37,554 bases of DNA from Propionibacteriaceae bacterium (GTDB taxonomy: Bacteria > Actinomycetota > Actinomycetes > Propionibacteriales > Propionibacteriaceae), in contig JAIRYW010000025.1 of NCBI GenBank assembly GCA_031267645.1, positions 1 through 37,554 on the forward strand, written 5' to 3'. The notes below the pieces were generated by a model that did not search any database, was not told where the DNA came from, and worked only from the letters and a program-made list of their open reading frames with translations. The first letter of the stretch is position 1; the number at the start of each line of letters is the position of its first letter. This document shows, in pieces, positions 16,533-24,432 of the stretch. Position numbers and translations under genes: made by a program.

Positions 16533-17303
16533 TCAGGCTCCGGTCGAGTGCAAACCGCCGTCGACGTGCACGATTTCCCCGGTGGTGCTGGGGAACCAGT
16601 CGCTGAGCAGGGCGACCACCGCTTTGGCGGTCGGCTCGGCGTCGTCCGGATCCCAGCCCAGGGGCGCCCGCTGGCCCCAGATCTGGTCCAAGCCCTCGAC
16701 GCCGGGGATGGCCTGTTTGGCGATGCTGTTGATCGGTCCGGCCGAGACGATGTTGCAACGCACACCCTGGGGGCCCAGGTAGCGGGCCAGGTAGCGCGAG
16801 ACCGACTCCAAGGCCGCCTTGGACACTCCCATCCAGTCATAGGCCGGCCAAGACAGGCTGGCGTCGAAGGTCAGCCCGACCACCGAGGCCCCGGGGGCCA
16901 GCAGCGGTTGGCAGACTCGGACCAGCTCGGCCAGGGAGTAGGCCGAGACCCGCAAAGAGGCGGCCACATCCTCCCAGGCGGTGCTGAGGAAGCGCCCGCC
17001 CAAAGCCCGTTCGGGGTTGGCGTAAGCGACCGAATGGACCAATCCGTCCAAGCCGCCCAGCGACTCCTCCAAGCGGGGGACCAAACTGGCCAGATGGTCG
17101 GCGTCGGTGACGTCGAGTTCGATCACCGGCGGCGTCGGGTCGAGCCGTTGGACCACCCGCCGGGTCAGGTTGAGGGCCCGTCCGAAATTGGACACCACCA
17201 CCTGGGCGCCCTCGGCCTGGGCCACCCGCGTCACTTGGTACGCGATCGAACTGGCCATGGTCAGGCCAGTCACCAAGACACGTTTACCTTGCAAAATGCC
17301 CAT
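16533..17303 (-). CDS. fabI: Enoyl-[acyl-carrier-protein] reductase, InhA/FabI type
   Basis: This 256-aa NADH-dependent short-chain dehydrogenase catalyses the last reduction of type II fatty-acid elongation. It opens with GKRVLVTGLTMASSIAYQVTR, the FabI-type divergent nucleotide motif. The catalytic pair is Y155-x6-K162 in PAYDWMGVSKAALES, and it ends with STTGEIVHVDGGLHSTGA, a typical FabI terminus. The sequence WPAYDWMGVSKAAL is close to the mycobacterial InhA active site. A strong AAGGAG ribosome-binding site precedes the ATG. It is 85 nt downstream of fabG, the fabG-inhA arrangement known from mycobacteria and other actinobacteria. Confidence 0.95.
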   Translation of the reverse strand: MGILQGKRVLVTGLTMASSIAYQVTRVAQAEGAQVVVSNFGRALNLTRRVVQRLDPTPPVIELDVTDADHLASLVPRLEESLGGLDGLVHSVAYANPERALGGRFLSTAWEDVAASLRVSAYSLAELVRVCQPLLAPGASVVGLTFDASLSWPAYDWMGVSKAALESVSRYLARYLGPQGVRCNIVSAGPINSIAKQAIPGVEGLDQIWGQRAPLGWDPDDAEPTAKAVVALLSDWFPSTTGEIVHVDGGLHSTGA

Positions 17304-17388
17304 CGCAGTCTCCTTCGGGGGTGTCGGTCAGATCCGGGGCGGACGCCCGGAGCGATCCCGCGGGCCGGGGGCCCGGCGGTCGGTTCGA

Positions 17389-18114
17389 TCAATGTCCCAT
17401 GCCTAGGCCGCCGTCCACCGGCAAGACGGCGCCGGTGACATAGGCGGCTTGGTCCGAGGTCAAGAAGTCGACCGCGCCGGCCACGTCCTCGGCCCGACCC
17501 AGACGGCCCAAGGGGATGCGCTGGGCGTAGGCCTCGATCTGGTCCGGCTCCAACACGGCCGTCATGTCGGTGCTGATGAAACCGGGGGCCACCACGTTGA
17601 CGGTGACGCCCCGCCCGCCCAGCTCACGGGCCAAGGAACGGGCCAGGCCGATCAGGCCGGCCTTGGCGGCGGCGTAGTTGGTCTGCCCGGCCGAGCCCAG
17701 CAGGGCCACCACCGAGGAGATGAAGACGATGCGGCCGAAACGTTGACGGGCCATCGGGCGGGCCAGCCGACGGGCCAGTTTGAAGGGAGCGGTCAGGTCG
17801 ACGTTCAAAACCTCTTCCCAAGCCTGGTCGGCCATCCGGGCGATCAGCCCGTCGCGGGTCACCCCGGCGTTGCAGACCAAGACCTCGATCGGACCCAGGA
17901 CGGCCTCGGCTTGGGCCAGGGCGGCCTCGGTGGCCGCCCAGTCGGCCAGGTCTCCGGTCAGCGGCAGGACGCTGTCGGGGGCGGCGCCGGAACGTGACAG
18001 CCCGGCCACCCGGTCGCCCCGTTGGCTCAGGCGAGTCGCGATGGCCCAGCCGATGCCACGGCTGGCGCCGGTCACCAAGACACTGCGGGAGGCAGTCGAG
18101 TCGATCTTCGTCAC
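17389..18114 (-). CDS. fabG: 3-oxoacyl-[acyl-carrier-protein] reductase (FabG/MabA type)
   Basis: This 241-aa NADPH-dependent short-chain dehydrogenase reduces beta-ketoacyl-ACP in fatty-acid synthesis. The cofactor motif is VLVTGASRGIGWAIA (13-27), then CNAGVTRDGL (NAG motif), catalytic S133/S134 in FISSVVALLG, Y147 and K151 in NYAAAKAG, and a C-terminal PVDGGLGMGH end found in many FabG proteins. The start is GTG 18114, six nt behind a TACGGT box, so the mRNA is probably leaderless. FabI follows on the same strand. Many SDR enzymes share these motifs; the FabG call rests on the GMGH terminus and the fabI neighbour. Confidence 0.93.
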   Translation of the reverse strand: MTKIDSTASRSVLVTGASRGIGWAIATRLSQRGDRVAGLSRSGAAPDSVLPLTGDLADWAATEAALAQAEAVLGPIEVLVCNAGVTRDGLIARMADQAWEEVLNVDLTAPFKLARRLARPMARQRFGRIVFISSVVALLGSAGQTNYAAAKAGLIGLARSLARELGGRGVTVNVVAPGFISTDMTAVLEPDQIEAYAQRIPLGRLGRAEDVAGAVDFLTSDQAAYVTGAVLPVDGGLGMGH

Positions 18115-18120
18115 CTCGCC

Positions 18121-18126
18121 ACCGTA
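18121..18126 (-). promoter_or_regulatory. -10 box (TACGGT) of a probably leaderless fabG-fabI transcript
   Basis: TACGGT (minus strand) fits TANNNT and ends 6 nt before the GTG of fabG. No separate ribosome-binding site exists. The remaining 18127-18353 up to the divergent methyltransferase gene shows a second TACAGT box on the plus strand at 18211 but no gene. Confidence 0.45.
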
Positions 18127-18353
18127 GCGCAGGTCGCCCCTCCAGCGGCCTGCCCGACCGTCCCGCGGCCGGCTCGCGCCGAGTCGCCCCAGAGCCGGCG
18201 GCCCAGCGGTTACAGTGGCCTGGTCCGGTCCTCGACCACAGGGCCGGCCGACTCCACCCGGCGCCGTCCTCAGCTACGGCCGCCTCGCTCAGAAAGGCCC
18301 GCCATGGCGCCGATGGCGACCCCGCCCCGGTCCGCCGCCGATCAGGGGTCCCG

Positions 18354-19244
18354 GTGAGCCTGGCCCTGGCGGCCGGTCGTCTGCTCTGCCCGGTCTGCCG
18401 CTCCGCCCTGGACCTATGGTCGCCGTCCGGCCACCGGATCGACCGACCCGAGCCGGTCCCGGTCGAGCGGGCGGCTTGCGCCCAAGGCCACAGTTTCGAC
18501 CCGGCGGCGTCCGGCTATCTCAACCTGTCGGGCCGCGCCGCCCCGGCCAACGCCGACAGTCCGGCCATGGTCCGGGCCCGTCACCGTTTCTTGGCCAGCG
18601 GGGCCTACGACCGGCTGGCCCAGGCCGTGGCCGACCATCTGACCCAAGCCCTGGCCGAGCCGCCCGACCCGGCCGCCGCCGACCGGCCCGTGCGGGCGCT
18701 GGCCGAGGCCGGCGTCGGCACCGGCCACTACCTCCAGCGCTGTTTGGAGGCCCAGACCGCCCCGACCCTGGCCCTGGCCTGGGACGTCTCCCCGGCGGCC
18801 GCCCGTCAGGCCGCCCGGAACCACCCCGGGATGGCGCTGCTGGTGGCCGACACCTGGCGGCCCTTGCCGCTGCGGCCGGCTCAGTTCGACGGTCTGCTCT
18901 GCCTCTTCGCGCCCCGTCACCTGCTCCAGTTCGCCGACCTGTTGGCGCCCGGCGGCGTCTTGCTGCTGGGGCTGCCCGAACCGGACCACCTGGCCTCGCT
19001 ACGCCGCCGTCTGAATCTGATCGGCCTGCGACCGGACAAGCTGAACCGGCTGTTGGCCCAACTGCCCGACCGCCTGACCGTGGTCGACTCGAGCCGCTTG
19101 GCCTACGATCTGGCGGCCTCGCCCGAACAGGTGTCGGACTTGGTGATGATGGGGCCGAACGCCTTCCACGGGGCCGTCGCGGCGGCCCCGGCGGCCGAGC
19201 TGGAGGTCCGGGTCCGGCTGCTGACGCTACGACGGACCAGCTGA
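18354..19244 (+). CDS. rlmA: RlmA-like 23S rRNA (guanine-N1-)-methyltransferase with N-terminal zinc knuckle
   Basis: A 296-aa SAM-dependent enzyme. The RlmA/TlrB family methylates N1 of G745 or G748 in 23S rRNA; in Gram-positives the G748 enzyme affects tylosin sensitivity. The N-terminal zinc site is C12-x2-C15 and C42-x3-H46 (LLCPVCRS, ACAQGHSFD), followed by the family motif SGYLNLS. The SAM motif is ALAEAGVGTGHYL, a variant of the usual LDxGCGTG with Ala-Gly replacing Asp/Cys positions. It continues with AWDVSPAAARQAAR and VADTWRPLPLRPAQFDGLLCLFAP. GTG 18354 is preferred because it abuts the zinc motif and has AGGGG 5 nt upstream. Which guanine is modified is not certain. Confidence 0.82.
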   Translation: MSLALAAGRLLCPVCRSALDLWSPSGHRIDRPEPVPVERAACAQGHSFDPAASGYLNLSGRAAPANADSPAMVRARHRFLASGAYDRLAQAVADHLTQALAEPPDPAAADRPVRALAEAGVGTGHYLQRCLEAQTAPTLALAWDVSPAAARQAARNHPGMALLVADTWRPLPLRPAQFDGLLCLFAPRHLLQFADLLAPGGVLLLGLPEPDHLASLRRRLNLIGLRPDKLNRLLAQLPDRLTVVDSSRLAYDLAASPEQVSDLVMMGPNAFHGAVAAAPAAELEVRVRLLTLRRTS

Positions 19245-19254
19245 GCCGGCTCGG

Positions 19255-19288
19255 TCGGGCGGACCCCTCCGAAGCGGGCGACGCCCGA
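19255..19288. terminator. Inverted repeat between the convergent rlmA and cobS genes
   Basis: TCGGGCG (19255-19261) pairs with CGCCCGA (19282-19288) in the 52-nt gap between two convergent stop codons. The loop is 20 nt long. A bidirectional terminator is plausible, but the strength is modest. Confidence 0.35.
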
Positions 19289-19296
19289 ACCAACGC

Positions 19297-20148
19297 TCAG
19301 ACGGCCTGGACCGAACAGCCCACCAGCACCAGCAAAACGACCTGCTCGATGATCTGCTGGGCCGCGCCCAAACAGTCGCCGGTGTAACCGCCCAAACGGC
19401 GCCGGAACCACGCCGCCAGCGCCAGACGGACCAGCCAGGCGATCGGGACGGCCAGACCCCACCAGGGCCGCCACCAGGCCAGGCCGACGAAGGGGACTAG
19501 CCAGAGCGTGGCCGCCACCAGGCCGCGGCCGGACAGGCTGCGGCCGATCGGCTTGATCTTGCTGGTCAGATCACGCCGGGCGTAAGTGTCGCGGAAGATG
19601 ATCGTCACGACGCACCAACGGCTGAGCACCTGGGAGAAAAGGATCGCCGCCGCCGCCTGGACCAGGCCGGACTCGACCAAGACGGTCAAAGTGGCGATCT
19701 TGAGGCTGAACAGCAGGACCAAGCCGATGGCGGCGAAGGCCCCGACCCGGGAGTCCTTCATGATGTCGAGGGTCCGCTCGGGGCTGGTCCCGCCGCCGAA
19801 GCCGTCGCAGAGGTCGGCGAAACCGTCCTCGTGGAAGGCCCCGGTCACCAGCACGCCGACCGCCAGCGCCAGCACCACGGCCAGGATCGGAGGCAGGGCC
19901 AGGCCGGCCAGGGCCAGGATCGCCACCAGGACGGCGCCCACGATCCAACCCATGGCCGGGAAATGACGGGTCGAACGGTTGAGCTGGTCCTCGGAGTAGC
20001 CGACCCAGCGGGGGCAGGGGATGCGGGTGTAGAACATGACCGCGGTCAAGAACAAGCGAACTTCCTCGACCACGGGGTTCGAGCGGCGCGGCGGCCCGGC
20101 CGAAGCTTCGACCGTCGGGCGGCCGGGCGGACCATCGTCTGGGGTCAC
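19297..20148 (-). CDS. cobS: Adenosylcobinamide-GDP ribazoletransferase (cobalamin synthase)
   Basis: This 283-aa polytopic membrane enzyme joins adenosylcobinamide-GDP to alpha-ribazole (phosphate), the last assembly step of cobalamin. After a hydrophilic N-terminus of about 25 residues come RLFLTAVMFYTRIPCP, the diagnostic GAFHEDGFADLCDGFGGG (acidic metal motif) and MKDSRVGAFAAIGL, then several hydrophobic helices, and RRLGGYTGDCLGAAQQI near the end. The start is GTG, six nt behind a TAAGGT box with no ribosome-binding site. No other cob gene is near, so the other steps must be encoded elsewhere. The presence of cobS suggests that the organism makes or salvages B12. Confidence 0.95.
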   Translation of the reverse strand: MTPDDGPPGRPTVEASAGPPRRSNPVVEEVRLFLTAVMFYTRIPCPRWVGYSEDQLNRSTRHFPAMGWIVGAVLVAILALAGLALPPILAVVLALAVGVLVTGAFHEDGFADLCDGFGGGTSPERTLDIMKDSRVGAFAAIGLVLLFSLKIATLTVLVESGLVQAAAAILFSQVLSRWCVVTIIFRDTYARRDLTSKIKPIGRSLSGRGLVAATLWLVPFVGLAWWRPWWGLAVPIAWLVRLALAAWFRRRLGGYTGDCLGAAQQIIEQVVLLVLVGCSVQAV

Positions 20149-20154
20149 GGGGCC

Positions 20155-20160
20155 ACCTTA
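20155..20160 (-). promoter_or_regulatory. -10 box (TAAGGT) of a probably leaderless cobS transcript
   Basis: TAAGGT on the minus strand ends 6 nt before the GTG of cobS, in the 41-nt gap after the lipoprotein gene. Geometry is the same as at fabG. There is no sign of a cobalamin riboswitch in so short a gap. Confidence 0.45.
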
Positions 20161-20189
20161 GCGACCGCCGGGCCGGTCCGCCCGCGCCA

Positions 20190-20636
20190 TCAGGCGAAGC
20201 CGTCCAAGATGGCGTTGGCCAAATTGGCCAGCCCGGGCGGGTCGACCTCGCCGCTGCCGACCGCCGTCATCAGGCCGTCCAGCAGCACGCTGACGCAGGC
20301 CGACTGCTGGGCCGAACGGTCGAGCCAACCGCAGCGACTGACGCCGTACCAGACCGCTTCGCTCAACTGCACCTCGGTCTGGTCCAGGTCCGCGCTCAAA
20401 GTCACCACCACCAGGTCGAAGGGGTTGGTGTCCCGGGTGTAGGTGACGCTGTCCTGGGCCGGGCCGGGGGTGGCCCCGAGGGCGCTGAAACCGGCCACTT
20501 TGAGCGGCAGGACGGAGCCGGCCCGCCGATGGCTGGCCTGCCAGCCGGGCCAGGTCGAGGGATCGTCCGGGGTCCCGCTCGAACAACCCGTCACGAGCGT
20601 CAGACCGACCAAGACGGCCGCCGCCAGTCGCTTCAT
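20190..20636 (-). CDS. Small predicted lipoprotein of unknown function
   Basis: A 148-aa protein with a basic N-terminus, a hydrophobic segment and the lipobox LVTGC (Cys at about residue 18), so it is predicted to be lipid-anchored on the outer face of the membrane. The mature part is Ser/Thr/Asp-rich at first (SSGTPDDPSTWPG) and then looks like a compact domain with two further cysteines (SRCGWLD and QSACVSV) that could form a disulphide. I do not recognise the family. GGGGGAGAG lies before the ATG. It sits between the ABC-F gene and cobS on the same strand, with a 104-nt gap upstream that shows nothing clear. Confidence 0.72.
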   Translation of the reverse strand: MKRLAAAVLVGLTLVTGCSSGTPDDPSTWPGWQASHRRAGSVLPLKVAGFSALGATPGPAQDSVTYTRDTNPFDLVVVTLSADLDQTEVQLSEAVWYGVSRCGWLDRSAQQSACVSVLLDGLMTAVGSGEVDPPGLANLANAILDGFA

Positions 20637-20740
20637 CCAGCTCTCCCCCTCCGCGCCCGGGGCCGGCTGGTCCGACTCCCGCCGGGTCCGGCCGGGCGAC
20701 TCGACGGTCGGGACCGGGCCCCGCCGAGCTGGCTCGGGCC

Positions 20741-22345
20741 TCAGGCCAAGGCGATCAGATCGGCGTACTCATGATTCCACAGGTCCTCGGTCCCGTCCGG
20801 CAGGATCAGGACGCGCTCCGGGCGCAGGGCCTCGACCGCGCCCTCGTCGTGGGTGACCAAGACGATGGCTCCCCGATAGGCCCCGATGGCGGCCAGGATC
20901 TCGCTGCGCGAGGCCGGGTCGAGGTTATTGGTGGGCTCGTCCAAGAGCAGGACGTTGGCGGCCGAGACCACCAGTCGGGCCAAGGCCAGCCTGGTCTTCT
21001 CGCCGCCGGACAGCACCCGGGCCGGTTTGTCGACGTCGTCGCCGCTGAACAAGAAGGAGCCCAGCACCTGGCGGGCCTGGGCCTGGCTGAGGTCGTCGGA
21101 GGCCGTCATCATGTTCTCCAGCACGCTGGCCGTGACGTCCAAGGTCTCGTGCTCCTGGGCGTAGTAGCCCAATCGCAGGTTGTGGCCCAGGACGACTTGG
21201 CCGGTGTCGGGGGGCTCCACCCCGGCCAGCAGCCGCAGCAAGGTCGTCTTGCCCGCCCCGTTCAAACCCAGCACCACCACCCGGGCCCCGCGGTCGATCA
21301 CCAGGTCGACCGCGGTGAAGACCTCGAGCGAGCCGTAGGACTTGGACAGGCCCACCCCCGACAGGGGCGTCTTACCGACCGGGGCTGGCGTCGGCAAGGC
21401 GATCTTGGCCACCTTGTCTTGGACCCGCTCGGCCTCCAGGCCGACCAACAGCCGCTCGGCCCGCCGGGCCATGTTCTGGGCCGCCACCGCCTTGGTCGCC
21501 TTGGCCCGCATCTTGTCGGCTTGGGCCAGCAGCTGGGCGGCTTTGCGTTCGGCCGCCGCCCGTTCCCGCTTGCGGCGCTTCTCGTCGGTCTCGCGCTGGA
21601 CCAGGTACTTGGTCCAGCCCATGGCGTACTGGTCCAGCGCCTGACGGTTGGCGTCCAGGTGGAAGACCTTGTTGACGGTCTGGTCGAGCAGTCCGGAGTC
21701 GTGCGAGATCACCACCAAGCCGCCGGCGAAGGACTGCAAGAAGCCGCGCAGCCAGAGCACGGAGTCGGCGTCGAGGTGGTTGGTGGGCTCGTCCAACAGC
21801 ATCAGGTCGGCCCCGCCGAACAGGATGCGGGCCAATTCGACCCGCCGCCGCTGACCGCCCGACAAGGTGCCCAACGGCTGGCCCAAGGAGCGCTCGGACA
21901 AGCCCAGGTTGGTGGCCAGGCGGATGGCCTCGGCCTCGGCGGCGTAACCACCGGCCGCCAGCAGCTCCGTCTCGGCCCGAGCGTACGAAGCCATGGCCCG
22001 CTCCTGTTGGGCGGCCGACCCGGGGCTGGCCATGGCCTGGGAGTGACGCTCCAAACGTTCGAAGACGACGTCCAGGCCGCGGGCCGACAGGACGCGCCGA
22101 CCGGCCGTCTGGTCGAGGTCGCCGGTCCTAGGGTCCTGGGGCAGATAACCGATCGTGCCGCCGCGAGCGACCGAGCCGGCGGCGGCCAAGCCGTGGCCGG
22201 CCAACACCCGCATCAAGGTGGTCTTGCCGGCCCCGTTGCGACCCACCAAGCCGATCTTGTCGCCGGCTTGGACGGTGAAGCTGACCGGTTGGAGCAGGAG
22301 CTGGGCCCCGGCCCGGATCTCGACCTGGTGCGCGGTCAGGCTCAC
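20741..22345 (-). CDS. ABC-F family ATPase (ribosome-associated or antibiotic-protection type)
   Basis: A 534-aa protein with two ABC domains and no membrane segments. Domain 1 has GRNGAGKTT, LSGGQRRRVELAR and LLDEPTNHLD. A highly charged linker (RETDEKRRKRERAAAERKAA region, about residues 245-310) matches the P-site tRNA interaction motif of ABC-F proteins. Domain 2 has GLNGAGKTT, LSGGEKTRLALAR and LLDEPTNNLD. ABC-F proteins act on the ribosome as translation factors or resistance proteins; which one this is cannot be told. The start is GTG 22345, overlapping the sufT stop by 4 bp (GTGA), so it is translationally coupled to the Suf operon. Open frame upstream of it is just the shadow of sufT. 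Confidence 0.9.
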   Translation of the reverse strand: MSLTAHQVEIRAGAQLLLQPVSFTVQAGDKIGLVGRNGAGKTTLMRVLAGHGLAAAGSVARGGTIGYLPQDPRTGDLDQTAGRRVLSARGLDVVFERLERHSQAMASPGSAAQQERAMASYARAETELLAAGGYAAEAEAIRLATNLGLSERSLGQPLGTLSGGQRRRVELARILFGGADLMLLDEPTNHLDADSVLWLRGFLQSFAGGLVVISHDSGLLDQTVNKVFHLDANRQALDQYAMGWTKYLVQRETDEKRRKRERAAAERKAAQLLAQADKMRAKATKAVAAQNMARRAERLLVGLEAERVQDKVAKIALPTPAPVGKTPLSGVGLSKSYGSLEVFTAVDLVIDRGARVVVLGLNGAGKTTLLRLLAGVEPPDTGQVVLGHNLRLGYYAQEHETLDVTASVLENMMTASDDLSQAQARQVLGSFLFSGDDVDKPARVLSGGEKTRLALARLVVSAANVLLLDEPTNNLDPASRSEILAAIGAYRGAIVLVTHDEGAVEALRPERVLILPDGTEDLWNHEYADLIALA

Positions 22346-22728
22346 AGCGAGTAACCGATGGCGCGCAGCTGCTCGCGCCCGTCCTCGGTGATGTTGTCCA
22401 GCGTCCAGGCCGGCAGCCAAACCCAGTTGATGGTGACGCTGGAGGCCAGCTCGCCCAACACCAGGTGGACGTCGTACTCCAACTGCTCGGTCAAGGGACA
22501 CATCGGCGAGGTCAGAGTCATGTCGATGGTGACGGCGCCCGACTGGTCGTCGCGCTCGACGCCGTAGACCAAGCCGAGGTCGACGATGTTGACGCCCAGC
22601 TCGGGGTCGACCACGTCTTTGAGGGCCTCGACCAAGTCGTCCAGACCAGGCGGCACCGAATCTGGCAAATCGTCCTTGACTAGGTCCGAGGGTCGGACCG
22701 GCCCGGTCGGCTCGGGTGTCTCAGTCAT
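22342..22728 (-). CDS. sufT: SufT-like MIP18/DUF59 iron-sulfur assembly protein
   Basis: A 128-aa protein starting at ATG 22728, chosen for its GGAGGG ribosome-binding site and the normal family length. The MIP18 domain covers roughly residues 35-120: DLVEALKDVVDPELGVNIVDLGLVYGV, then MTLTSPMCPLTEQLEYDV with the conserved TSPxCP cysteine, and VWLPAWTLDNITEDGREQL. The family helps mature or deliver Fe-S clusters. It overlaps sufU by 8 bp and the ABC-F gene by 4 bp. The same sufU-sufT order is found in mycobacteria (Rv1465-Rv1466). Confidence 0.93.
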   Translation of the reverse strand: MTETPEPTGPVRPSDLVKDDLPDSVPPGLDDLVEALKDVVDPELGVNIVDLGLVYGVERDDQSGAVTIDMTLTSPMCPLTEQLEYDVHLVLGELASSVTINWVWLPAWTLDNITEDGREQLRAIGYSL

Positions 22729-23182
22729 CGGTCCCTCCTGGGCTGGCCCGCCAAACGGCGTCACGGAATGCGGCCCAGCCCAGCATGGCGCATTTGACCC
22801 GGGCCGGGAATTGGGCCACGCCGCTGAAAGCCACGGCGTCGCCGTAGACCTCCTCGTCCAGCTCGACCCGGCCCTGTCCCTCCAACATGGCTTGGAAGCC
22901 GTCGTGCAGGCCAACTGCCTCATCCAGCCGCCGGCCGATCACCAGGTCGGACATGACCGAGGTCGAGGCCTGCGAGATGGAGCAGCCCTCGGCCAGGTAG
23001 GACAGGTCCTCCACCCGGTCGCCGGCCAGGGCCAGGCGCAAGACCAGCTCGTCGCCACAGGACGGGTTGACGTGGGTGACCTCGACCGAGTACGGCTGCC
23101 GCAGCCCGGCGTGGTGCTTGGCCCGGTAGTGGTCCAGGATGATCTCTTGGTAGAGCGACTCCAAACCCACGGCAGGCCTCAT
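22721..23182 (-). CDS. sufU: SufU-type Fe-S assembly protein (zinc-dependent sulfurtransferase)
   Basis: A 153-aa protein starting at ATG 23182, which overlaps the sufS stop by 4 bp (ATGA). It has the IscU/SufU fold with C42 and D44 in NPSCGDEL, C67 in AEGCSISQAS, and C131 in RVKCAMLGW, plus the SufU-specific insertion between the second and third cysteines. In Gram-positives SufU binds zinc and accepts persulfide sulfur from SufS to activate it; a scaffold role is the older proposal. The position after sufS and before sufT is conserved in actinobacteria. Confidence 0.94.
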   Translation of the reverse strand: MRPAVGLESLYQEIILDHYRAKHHAGLRQPYSVEVTHVNPSCGDELVLRLALAGDRVEDLSYLAEGCSISQASTSVMSDLVIGRRLDEAVGLHDGFQAMLEGQGRVELDEEVYGDAVAFSGVAQFPARVKCAMLGWAAFRDAVWRASPGGTDD

Positions 23183-24432
23183 TTCCGGCCCGGTCGGACC
23201 CGGAAGAATTCTAGAGTGGCGATCAAGGCCTCGATCAGCCGGTCGATCTCCCCGCGGGTGGTGTAGAGATAGCTCGAGACCCGGACCGAGGCGCCCATCT
23301 GGAAACGCCGATGCAGCGGTCGGGCGCAGTGGTGGCCGCCCCGCACGGCCACGCCGTAGGAGTCCAACACCTGCATGACGTCGTGCGGATGCAGGTCGGC
23401 CAGGCCGAAGGCGATGGCGCCGCCGCGGTCGGCCGGGTCGGCCGGACCGAGCAGGCGGACCTCCGGCAATTCGGCCAAACGGTCCAAGGCGTAGGCCGTG
23501 ATGTCGGCCTCGTGGCGGGCGATGGCGTCCATGCCCCAAGCGCTCAGATACTCGACCGCCGCGCCCAGTCCGACGGCCTGGGCGATGGGCGGGGTGCCGG
23601 CCTCGAAACGGTGGGGCGGACGGGCGTAGGTCGATCCCTCCATCCGCACCACTTCGATCATCTCGCCGCCGCCCAGGAAGGGCGGCATGGCCTCCAGCAG
23701 CTCGGAGCGGCCCCACAGCACGCCGATCCCGGTCGGCCCGGCCAGCTTGTGGCCGGTGAAGGCCAGCAGGTCGGCCCCCAACTCGGCCACGTCGCAGGGC
23801 CGGTGCGGCACGCCTTGGGAACCGTCCACCACCAGGCGGGCCCCGACGGCCCGGGCCTGGGCCGCGATCTGGGCCAGGGGGCTGACCGCCCCGGTCACGT
23901 TCGAGACCCAGGTCACAGCCACGATCTTGGTGCGCGGATTGATCAAGTCTTCGGCCGCCGCCCGCTCCAGGTCGAGCCGGCCCTCCTCGGTCAGGTCGAA
24001 CCAGCGCAGTTCGGCCCCGCTGCGCTGGCAGGCCATCTGCCAGGGCACGATGTTGGAGTGGTGCTCGGCCAACGACACCACCACCTGGTCGCCCGGCCCC
24101 AGGCCGGCCCCCAGGCTGTGGGCGGCCAGATTGAGGGCCTCGGTGGCGTTCTTAGTGAAGACGATCTCCTCCGGCCGCGCCCCCACGAAGGCGGCCACCC
24201 GCCCCCGCGCGCCCTCGAAGGCGGCCGTCGCCTCGGCCCCCAGCGTGTGCATGGCGCGCGCCACGTTGGCGTTGTGGCAGCGGTAGTGCTGGGCCTCGGC
24301 CTCGATCACGACGGCCGGCTTGTGGGCGGTGTTGGCCGAGTCCAAGTAGACCAGTTCGGCCGGGCCGATCCGACGGCTCAAGATGGGGAAGTCGCGCCTG
24401 ACCCGTTCGACGTCGATCGGGTCTGACGTCAT
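23179..24432 (-). CDS. sufS: Cysteine desulfurase SufS (group II, PLP-dependent)
   Basis: A 417-aa class V aminotransferase-fold enzyme that takes sulfur from cysteine to form a persulfide for Fe-S cluster assembly. YLDSANTAHKP is at the N-terminus, and LAEHHSNIVPWQ and VDGSQGVPH are in the PLP site. The Schiff-base lysine is K229 in FTGHKLAGPTG, and the catalytic cysteine is C369 in RGGHHCARPLHRRF, on the short loop typical of SufS. It lacks nothing expected. It overlaps sufC upstream and sufU downstream by 4 bp each. Confidence 0.96.
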   Translation of the reverse strand: MTSDPIDVERVRRDFPILSRRIGPAELVYLDSANTAHKPAVVIEAEAQHYRCHNANVARAMHTLGAEATAAFEGARGRVAAFVGARPEEIVFTKNATEALNLAAHSLGAGLGPGDQVVVSLAEHHSNIVPWQMACQRSGAELRWFDLTEEGRLDLERAAAEDLINPRTKIVAVTWVSNVTGAVSPLAQIAAQARAVGARLVVDGSQGVPHRPCDVAELGADLLAFTGHKLAGPTGIGVLWGRSELLEAMPPFLGGGEMIEVVRMEGSTYARPPHRFEAGTPPIAQAVGLGAAVEYLSAWGMDAIARHEADITAYALDRLAELPEVRLLGPADPADRGGAIAFGLADLHPHDVMQVLDSYGVAVRGGHHCARPLHRRFQMGASVRVSSYLYTTRGEIDRLIEALIATLEFFRVRPGRK

